From: Roseovarius sp. MMSF_3281 | GTDB lineage: Bacteria; Pseudomonadota; Alphaproteobacteria; Rhodobacterales; Rhodobacteraceae | Direction: 5' to 3' | Assembly (NCBI RefSeq): GCF_030733685.1 | Contig: NZ_JASHIM010000007.1 | Location: 62,501-126,500, forward strand | DNA length: 64,000 nt | Shown: in pieces, positions 58,681 to 64,000 of the stretch | How the letters are laid out: each line of letters opens with the position of its first letter | Numbering within the stretch: the first letter of the stretch is position 1 | Program-made: the position numbers and the translations under genes | Notes under the pieces: model-generated | The model's database searches: none | What the model saw: only the letters and a program-made list of their open reading frames with translations | What the model was told of the DNA's origin: nothing

Positions 58681-61305
58681 TTAGTGGACCACGGCGTCTT
58701 GCGGCGGGTCTTGAGTGGTGGTGCCCACGCGGTCGCCGATGATCAACCCGTCGGCCCCGGCGGTGACCGGCACCGTCGCCCCGTCAAGGATATCCCCGGC
58801 CAGAAGCGACTCGGCCAGCGGGTCTTGCAGGGCTTTCTGGATCACCCGTTTCAACGGCCTTGCGCCATAGACCGGATCGTATCCTTCATCAGCCAGCCAT
58901 TTGCGCGCGGCCTCGTCCAGTTCCAGCGTGATCTTGCGGCTGGCCAGACGTTTGATAAGGCGGGCCATCTGGATATCGACGATGCCGTCCATCTGGTCGC
59001 GCGTCAGGCGGTCGAAGACCACGATCTCGTCCAGCCGGTTGAGGAACTCGGGCCGGAAGTGCGCGCGGACGGCATCCATCACGTCGCGCTTGGCATCGGC
59101 GGCATCGCCCCCTTCGGGCATCTGGCTAAGCGCCTGGCTGCCAAGGTTCGACGTCAGGATGATCAGCGTCTGCTTGAAGTCCACGGTGCGGCCCTGCCCA
59201 TCGGTCAGCACGCCGTCGTCCAGCACTTGCAGCAGCACGTTGAAGACCTCGGGGTGGGCTTTTTCCACCTCGTCGAACAGCACCACCTGGTAGGGGCGGC
59301 GGCGCACGGCCTCGGTTAGGACCCCGCCTTCGTCGTAGCCGACATAGCCCGGGGGCGCCCCGATCAGGCGGGCGACCGAGTGTTTCTCCATGAACTCGGA
59401 CATGTCGATGCGGACCATCGCGCTGTCGTCGTCAAAGAGGAATTCGGCCACCGCCTTGGTCAGTTCGGTTTTCCCCACGCCTGTCGGCCCGAGGAAAAGG
59501 AAACTGCCCAGCGGGCGGTTCTCGTCGTTGAGGCCCGCGCGCGCCCGGCGCACGGCATTGGCCACGGCCTTGACGGCGGCGTCCTGTCCGATCACCCGGC
59601 GGTGCAGGTTGCTTTCCATGCCCAGCAGTTTTTCCCGCTCGCCTTCCAGCATCTTGGCGGTGGGGATGCCTGTCCAGCGTTCCACCACGCTTGCGATCTG
59701 TTCGGGGCGCACGGCCTCTTCGACCATGACGTCGCCGCCTTCTTCCTCGGCCTGTTCGGCCTCGGCGAGTTGCTTTTCAAGCTTGGGGATTACGCCATAA
59801 GACAGCTCCCCCGCCTTGGCGAGGTCGCCCTCGCGCTTGGCGTGGTCAAGCTCGATCCGCGCGCGGTCCAACTGTTCCTTGAGGTCGCGGGCGGAGGCGA
59901 GCTTGTCGCGCTCGGCCTGCCAGCGCGCTGTCATCTGGGCGGATTTGTCCTGCAGGTCGGCCAGTTCCCTTTCCAGCTTTTCCAGCCGGTCCTTGGAGGC
60001 GGCATCGTCTTCCTTGCGCAGGGCCTCGGCCTCGATCTGCTTTTGCAGGATATCGCGGTCGAGCGCGTCCAGCTCCTCGGGTTTGCTGTCGACCTCCATG
60101 CGCAGGCGCGATGCGGCCTCGTCGACAAGGTCGATGGCCTTGTCGGGCAGGAAACGGTCGGTGATGTAGCGGTGCGAGAGTTGCGCCGCGGTCACCAGTG
60201 CCGAGTCCGAGATACGCACGCCGTGGTGCAGCTCGTATTTCTCCTTGATGCCGCGCAGGATCGAAATCGTGTCTTCGACGGTGGGTTCCTCGACCACGAG
60301 CGGTTGGAAACGCCGGGCAAGTGCCGCGTCTTTTTCCACGTGCTTGCGATATTCATCCAGCGTGGTCGCGCCGATGCAGTGCAGCTCCCCGCGCGCAAGG
60401 GCGGGTTTGATGAGGTTGGCGGCATCCATCGCGCCATCGGTTTTACCCGCGCCCACAAGGGTGTGCATCTCGTCGATGAACAGGATGATTTCACCGGCGG
60501 CGGCGGTCACTTCGTTCAGCACGCCCTTGAGGCGTTCCTCGAACTCACCACGGTATTTCGCGCCGGCGATCAGCGCGCCCATGTCAAGGGCCAGAAGCCG
60601 CTTGTTATGCAGCGATTCCGGCACGTCGCCATTGACGATGCGCAGGGCGAGGCCCTCGGCGATCGCGGTTTTACCGACGCCGGGTTCACCGATCAGGACG
60701 GGGTTGTTCTTGGTGCGGCGCGACAAGACCTGCATGGCGCGGCGAATTTCATCGTCGCGACCAATGATCGGGTCGATCTTGCCTTCTTCGGCGGCCTTCG
60801 TGAGGTCGTGGGCGTATTTTTCCAGCGCCTCGTAGGTGTCTTCGGCCGAGGCGCTATCGGCGGTGCGGCCCTTGCGGATGTCGTTGATCGCCTCGTTGAG
60901 GGTCTGGGCCGACACGCCGCCCTGGTCCAGCGCGTCCTTGGCCGGGGATTTGACCACCGCCAAGGCTGTCAGGATGCGTTCCACGGGCACGAAGCTGTCG
61001 CCGGCCTTGTCGGCCAGTTTTTGCGCTTCGGACAGCACCTTGCCGGTTTGTTGATCCATGTAGGTCTGGCCCGCGTCGCCGGTGACCTGCGGGATTTTGC
61101 CCAGCGCCAGGTCAAGCACCTGGGTCACGCGGGCGGGATTGCCACCGGCGCGTTTGATCAGGTTGCTGGCCAGACCTTCGGGATCGTCCAGCAGCGCCTT
61201 GAGCAGGTGTTCGGGGGCAAGTTTCTGATGACTTTCGCGCATCGCGATGGTCTGTGCGGCCTGAACGAATCCGCGCGACCGTTCCGTGAACTTTTCAAAG
61301 TCCAT
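58681..61305 (-). CDS. clpB: ATP-dependent disaggregase ClpB
   Basis: This 874-residue AAA+ chaperone has an N-terminal Clp-N domain, the first ATPase domain (Walker [15 protein letters not shown]), a long coiled-coil middle domain (about 405-530), the second ATPase domain ([18 protein letters not shown] and [10 protein letters not shown]) and the D2-small domain. It works with DnaK to recover aggregated proteins. AAAGGAGAA precedes ATG 61305. An RpoH-type promoter lies about 80 bp upstream, so heat-shock control is very likely. No protease-docking loop is evident. Confidence 0.97.
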   Translation of the reverse strand: MDFEKFTERSRGFVQAAQTIAMRESHQKLAPEHLLKALLDDPEGLASNLIKRAGGNPARVTQVLDLALGKIPQVTGDAGQTYMDQQTGKVLSEAQKLADKAGDSFVPVERILTALAVVKSPAKDALDQGGVSAQTLNEAINDIRKGRTADSASAEDTYEALEKYAHDLTKAAEEGKIDPIIGRDDEIRRAMQVLSRRTKNNPVLIGEPGVGKTAIAEGLALRIVNGDVPESLHNKRLLALDMGALIAGAKYRGEFEERLKGVLNEVTAAAGEIILFIDEMHTLVGAGKTDGAMDAANLIKPALARGELHCIGATTLDEYRKHVEKDAALARRFQPLVVEEPTVEDTISILRGIKEKYELHHGVRISDSALVTAAQLSHRYITDRFLPDKAIDLVDEAASRLRMEVDSKPEELDALDRDILQKQIEAEALRKEDDAASKDRLEKLERELADLQDKSAQMTARWQAERDKLASARDLKEQLDRARIELDHAKREGDLAKAGELSYGVIPKLEKQLAEAEQAEEEGGDVMVEEAVRPEQIASVVERWTGIPTAKMLEGEREKLLGMESNLHRRVIGQDAAVKAVANAVRRARAGLNDENRPLGSFLFLGPTGVGKTELTKAVAEFLFDDDSAMVRIDMSEFMEKHSVARLIGAPPGYVGYDEGGVLTEAVRRRPYQVVLFDEVEKAHPEVFNVLLQVLDDGVLTDGQGRTVDFKQTLIILTSNLGSQALSQMPEGGDAADAKRDVMDAVRAHFRPEFLNRLDEIVVFDRLTRDQMDGIVDIQMARLIKRLASRKITLELDEAARKWLADEGYDPVYGARPLKRVIQKALQDPLAESLLAGDILDGATVPVTAGADGLIIGDRVGTTTQDPPQDAVVH

Positions 61306-61385
61306 GGCAGTTCTCCTTTTCACAAGCGTTCCCCCGGATGGCCCACCCAGTATTAGGCATGGGACGGTCGGGGACCTCGCATAGT

Positions 61386-61415
61386 GAGATGGGTAACGGC
61401 GCTGTGATGTTCAAG
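61386..61415 (-). promoter_or_regulatory. RpoH (sigma-32) promoter of clpB
   Basis: On the minus strand CTTGAA (61415-61410) and CCCATCTC (61393-61386) are separated by 16 bp. This is close to the heat-shock consensus CTTGAA-N11-16-CCCCATnT. Confidence 0.8.
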
Positions 61416-61504
61416 GTATCGCCCGCCAAAACCGCAGGGGCGCGCGGTTTTGCGAAAACATTTTCGTGATTCCCCCTCAAAGACGCGCCGCGCCACACCA
61501 TCTA

Positions 61505-61522
61505 TCCACGTAGTTATCCACA
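61505..61522 (+). promoter_or_regulatory. DnaA box near the clpB / 61542 intergenic region
   Basis: TTATCCACA (61514-61522) is a consensus DnaA box, preceded by the partial match TATCCACG (61503-61510). The 12-mer GTTATCCACAGG is identical to that at 204-215. It could tie expression of the rightward small genes and pyrF to replication; function inferred. Confidence 0.4.
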
Positions 61523-61541
61523 GGCCTGCGAGGACAGACCA

Positions 61542-61826
61542 ATGACCGAAGCCACCGTGACCCTGAGCCGTGTTCGCTATGCCCCCGAGGTACCGGGTTT
61601 TAGCGCCCTTGCCCATGTGCAGGAGGCCGGGATCGACTATACCTACCCGGTGCAGATGGCCGCGCCTTTGACAGCAGAGTTCGCAACCATCAGCCACGCC
61701 TTGACCCGGCGGGGCCTGTCGGCCCATCGCGGCACCAGGGCCAAGGGTCCCACTCTGCGCCTGATGCGCCCGGCACCGGCCCTGCCCGCCGCTTGTACAA
61801 CGCAACCGGGCGGGCTGGCCGCCTGA
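61542..61826 (+). CDS. Small protein of unknown function before pyrF
   Basis: This 94-residue protein has a readable N-terminal part (TVTLSRVRYAPEVPGFSALAH, EAGIDYTYPVQMAAPLTAEF) and an arginine/proline/alanine-rich tail. GAGGAC precedes ATG 61542. I recall similar short proteins near pyrF in other Rhodobacteraceae, but no function is known to me. No signal peptide or membrane segment. Confidence 0.6.
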   Translation: MTEATVTLSRVRYAPEVPGFSALAHVQEAGIDYTYPVQMAAPLTAEFATISHALTRRGLSAHRGTRAKGPTLRLMRPAPALPAACTTQPGGLAA

Positions 61827-61936
61827 TCACGGCATTCGCGCGTGGGGAACGCAGGGGGGATTTTCACCTGCCCGCCCGTTCCGGTATCACGCTAGTTTCG
61901 ACCCGTGACCGGGTACTTACGGACAAGTGGGGCGGA

Positions 61937-62206
61937 ATGCATATTCTGGACATGAAAGTTGCGGGCTTGGGCGATTGCCCCGACACCGGGCGGATCACCG
62001 CCAAGGTCATTTTGCTGACCTCCGAAGGCGGTGTGAGCCTTGCCGCCGCGACCGACCCGGCGGATCAGGCCGACCGGCGCGCCATCCTTGAAGGCCTGCT
62101 GAACGACGCGCTACGCCAGATCAAGGCCTTTCCCGAGGTTCGGACCGGGCAAAAACGGCTGACCGTGGCCGAAGACGCGCTGAACCGCGAGATGCAAGAG
62201 GGTTGA
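61937..62206 (+). CDS. Small protein of unknown function directly before pyrF
   Basis: This protein of about 89 residues starts from ATG 61937 (MHILDMKVAGLGDCPDTGR). An upstream in-frame start at 61793 would overlap the previous gene. Composition is that of a small soluble alpha/beta protein (ITAKVILLTSEGGVSLAAAT, then a helical C-terminus). I do not recognise it. It ends 58 bp before pyrF on the same strand and is probably cotranscribed. Confidence 0.5.
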   Translation: MHILDMKVAGLGDCPDTGRITAKVILLTSEGGVSLAAATDPADQADRRAILEGLLNDALRQIKAFPEVRTGQKRLTVAEDALNREMQEG

Positions 62207-62264
62207 CGCGGGGCGGGGTGCCCGCGACAAGGGCCGCGTTATTCCCTTGAGAAGGCCACCCGAT

Positions 62265-62957
62265 ATGTCCGATGACCGTTTGATCGTTGCCCTTGACGTG
62301 CCCAATGCCCTTGAGGGCCTGCAACTGGCCGAGCGGCTGGGCGATTCCGTGGGGTTTTACAAGATCGGCCTGGGGATGCTGACCGGCGGCGGCCTGGCGC
62401 TAGCCAACGAGTTGATGCAGGAACACGGCAAGCGCATTTTCCTGGACATGAAGCTGTTTGATATCGGCGCCACGATCGAGGCGGCGGTGCGCGGGTTGGC
62501 ACAGTTCGATCTGGATTTCCTGACGGTGCATGGCGATCCGCATGTGGTGCGCGCCGCGCGCGAAGGGGCATCGGGCCGCCAGACCAAGATTTTGGCGGTG
62601 ACGATCCTGACCTCGCTGGACCGGGCGGATCTGGATGCCGGGCTTATCAAGACAGGCGATATTCCCGATCTGGTGGCCGAACGGGCGGGCCGGGCCTTTG
62701 AGGCTGGGGCCGACGGGGTGATCGCCAGCCCGCAAGAGGCGGCGATGATCCGCGCCCTGCCCGAAGCCAAGGGCCGGCTGATCGTGACCCCCGGTGTACG
62801 CCCCGCGGGGGCGGCCCTGGGCGATCAAAAACGCGTGGCGACCCCGGCGCAGGCGCTGAATGACGGGGCCGATCATATTGTCGTCGGTCGCCCCATCTGG
62901 GCCGCGAAAGACCCGGCACAGGCGGCGCGGGATATATTGAGCGAGATTAACGAATAG
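62265..62957 (+). CDS. pyrF: Orotidine 5'-phosphate decarboxylase
   Basis: This 230-residue barrel enzyme performs the last step of UMP synthesis. Motifs: LIVALDVPNALEGLQLAERL, GFYKIGLGML, IFLDMKLFDIGATIEAAV (catalytic D-x-K-x-x-D-I), and VTPGVRP with GADHIVVGRPIW (phosphate binding). ATG 62265 chosen with GAGAAGG upstream. It is separated from the pyrB operon by 36 kb. Confidence 0.95.
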   Translation: MSDDRLIVALDVPNALEGLQLAERLGDSVGFYKIGLGMLTGGGLALANELMQEHGKRIFLDMKLFDIGATIEAAVRGLAQFDLDFLTVHGDPHVVRAAREGASGRQTKILAVTILTSLDRADLDAGLIKTGDIPDLVAERAGRAFEAGADGVIASPQEAAMIRALPEAKGRLIVTPGVRPAGAALGDQKRVATPAQALNDGADHIVVGRPIWAAKDPAQAARDILSEINE

Positions 62958-63199
62958 TGCGCACCGTATCCCCCGCATAAAGGTGTTCACGGGCACACAT
63001 GAGACCTTGCGAAGGCTTCGTTTGTTACGCCTGATCGGCCACGATACCAATCGCGCTTTATCAGGACCACTCGGCGGAACATGAGTAAGGTATCTACTCA
63101 TCAGAGGGTTGGGGTAGGATTTTTGCGAACCGGGTTATTGGCCTACCAGACAGCCCCGACCGATGATTGCCTGACCCAGATCGCCGGATAAGCCTGTCA
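62958..63199. other. Gap after pyrF, no gene seen
   Basis: No credible reading frame in these 242 bp. With the following repeat and the region up to 63426 the gene-free stretch is 469 bp. The part 63350-63426 contains the palindrome CGTTTCGCGAAACG (63368-63381) and several TTAAC/TTAAG words that could form the promoter of the GIY-YIG gene. Confidence 0.4.
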
Positions 63200-63284
63200 T
63201 GAGGCCCCGGGTCAGGCCCGGGGCGGGTTTTTTCTTTCATCAGCATTGCAGCACGTTCCGTCCCGGGATTGCCCCGGGACCTCG
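63200..63284. repeat. Composite palindromic repeat, left copy (REP-like)
   Basis: Part one, TGAGGCCCCGGGTCAGG with its partner CCCGGGGCGGGT (63200-63228), folds into a GC hairpin and is followed by TTTTTT. Part two (63259-63284) is the palindrome GTCCCGGGATTGCCCCGGGACC. The same two parts in the same order and spacing recur at 63720-63806, enclosing the GIY-YIG gene. Confidence 0.75.
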
Positions 63285-63426
63285 GGTGCTTTTGGCGCAA
63301 AGCTTTGCGCCTCAAACGTGAGGCCACATCCAAGATAAAACGCGCGTAACAAAGTTGTCCTTCGACACGTTTCGCGAAACGCTTCAGGTTAACCCTTTGC
63401 TGACGATTAACTGGTTAAGTGAAGGC

Positions 63427-63717
63427 ATGGGGCATTTTGTTTATATCATGGCCTCGCGCCCCGGTGGCGCACTTTACACGGGCCGCAGCGGGAACCTGCG
63501 ACAGCGGGTTGAGGCCCATCGCGCAGGCCATTGTGCACATACGGCAAAGTATAAAATCAAAAGGCTTGTCTGGTTCGAACAGCACGATGACTTTGAGATG
63601 TCCCTGAGACGAGAACGCGCCATCAAACGTTGGCGGCGCGCATGGAAAATCGCGCTAGTCACCGACCACAATCCCAATTGGCATGACCTGAGCGCTTTTA
63701 TCCCGGAAATATACTGA
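63427..63717 (+). CDS. GIY-YIG domain protein (YhbQ-like)
   Basis: This 96-residue stand-alone GIY-YIG nuclease-fold protein has FVYIMASRPGGALYTGRSG carrying the (G)VYI...YTG core. An arginine lies in NLRQRVEAHRAG, a histidine/tyrosine region in AHTAKYKIKRLVWFE, and the conserved glutamate in SLRRERAIKRWRR. Small proteins of this type are common in alphaproteobacteria without established role; DNA repair or mobile-element functions have been proposed. GAAGG precedes ATG 63427. It is tightly enclosed by two copies of a palindromic repeat, which suggests that gene and repeats belong together. Confidence 0.85.
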   Translation: MGHFVYIMASRPGGALYTGRSGNLRQRVEAHRAGHCAHTAKYKIKRLVWFEQHDDFEMSLRRERAIKRWRRAWKIALVTDHNPNWHDLSAFIPEIY

Positions 63718-63719
63718 AG

Positions 63720-63806
63720 TGAGGCCCCGGGTCAGGCCCGGGGCGGGTATTGGCGTGCCCCTTGCGTTTCAGCGCTGCCACGTCCCGGGCTTGACCCGGG
63801 ACCTCG
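63720..63806. repeat. Composite palindromic repeat, right copy (REP-like)
   Basis: Part one (63720-63748) is identical over 29 bp to the left copy, starting 2 bp after the GIY-YIG stop codon. Part two (63781-63806) is GTCCCGGGCTTGACCCGGGACC with a few loop changes. Part spacing is 61 bp here and 59 bp in the left copy. Intervening bases are not conserved. Confidence 0.75.
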
Positions 63807-63822
63807 TTTCAAGCCTGCACCC

Positions 63823-64000
63823 TCAACCCTCCTCGGTCACGACAGTCGAGCTGCGCTCCAACGTGCGATGCACCGGGCATTTATCGGCGATTTCCATCAG
63901 TTTCGCGCGTTGCTCGTCGCTTAGGTCGCCCTCCAGATGCACCACGCGGGTGAACTTGTCGGCCTTGGCGTCCGAGCGGCTGTCGGCATCTTGCGCATGG
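63823..64000 (-). CDS. OsmC/Ohr-family protein, 3' part only
   Basis: The last 58 or so codons of a leftward gene that continues beyond the window. The readable sequence (DKFTRVVHLEGDLSDEQR, AKLMEIADKCPVHRTLE) carries the resolving-cysteine motif CPVH of the OsmC family. These are small thiol-dependent peroxidases or redox proteins. The N-terminal half with the first cysteine is outside the window, so subtype (OsmC, YhfA-like) cannot be decided. Confidence 0.8.
   Translation of the reverse strand, partial: HAQDADSRSDAKADKFTRVVHLEGDLSDEQRAKLMEIADKCPVHRTLERSSTVVTEEG

Noticed and set aside
59380..61356. 658-codon rightward frame opposite clpB
   Set aside because: Shadow of clpB; valine-, histidine- and glycine-rich composition is the complement of the clpB codons.

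Overview
The window reads as a chromosomal segment of an alphaproteobacterium of the family Rhodobacteraceae, Roseobacter group. The evidence is the gene content (plant-type glutamate-cysteine ligase, MsrPQ, TRAP and branched-chain amino-acid-type ABC transporters, type-4 uracil-DNA glycosylase, an OmpA protein with a coupled coiled-coil gene), the high GC content, the many 1-4 bp stop/start overlaps, and family-typical gene-end repeats. I see no prophage, complete insertion sequence, rRNA gene or CRISPR array. One tRNA gene is present, and the left edge ends in what looks like the promoter of a strong leftward stable-RNA transcript, possibly an rRNA operon.

Layout. 1-430: the leftward promoter with an A-tract upstream element, then DnaA boxes and a dense block of GANTC/TGAATCG repeats. 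0.4-5 kb: msrPQ, an FMN/Fe-S glutamate-synthase-like oxidoreductase, a DUF302 protein and a fasciclin protein. 5.4-12.9 kb: a leftward surface-polysaccharide cluster of three family-2 glycosyltransferases, a methyltransferase-like protein and a three-domain fusion protein. 13.2-14.6 kb: a Ca2+/cation antiporter in a stretch of different base composition. 14.6-20.6 kb: OmpA pair, ubiA, rsmE, gshA. 20.6-27.4 kb: small membrane proteins, a GbsR/MarR regulator, plsY, a pyrimidine group with pyrB and a dihydroorotase that lacks catalytic residues, and a BenE transporter. 27.6-35.3 kb: uracil-DNA glycosylase, phosphoesterase, moaB, a two-gene RND efflux system and a DsbD-N-like protein. 35.4-41.1 kb: yqgE, a cupin, tRNA-Met, a glutathione peroxidase-like protein, a FAD-linked oxidase, hemC/hemE and a solitary YefM/Phd-like gene.

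41.3-58.2 kb is an accessory catabolic region in two modules. Module 1 has an NAD-dependent epimerase, an SDR, two paralogous isochorismatase-fold hydrolases, an N-formylglutamate-amidohydrolase-like protein, a complete LivGFHM/LivK transporter, an RpiR regulator and a glutamine-synthetase-like ligase. It looks like uptake and hydrolysis of an amide-containing amino compound. Module 2 has a DctQMP TRAP transporter, a GntR regulator and a LeuCD-type hydro-lyase, which suggests use of a hydroxy-dicarboxylate or unsaturated dicarboxylate. 58.7-64 kb: clpB behind a clear RpoH-type promoter, two small conserved-looking genes, pyrF, a GIY-YIG gene enclosed by two copies of a palindromic repeat, and the end of an OsmC-family gene.

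The most interesting structure is a pair of intergenic elements at 4089-4167 and 40700-40777. Each has three TGTACA palindromes with identical centre-to-centre spacing (26.5 and 36.5 bp). The central palindrome sits in a GC-rich hairpin whose stem sequence differs between copies while pairing is kept. One copy lies directly before the solitary YefM/Phd-like gene, whose family binds TGTACA-core palindromes. I propose that this antitoxin-like protein acts as a stand-alone regulator of both loci. Runners-up are the GANTC/DnaA-box block at the left edge, the pseudo-dihydroorotase beside pyrB, the repeat-flanked GIY-YIG gene and the glycosyltransferase-methyltransferase-hydrolase fusion.
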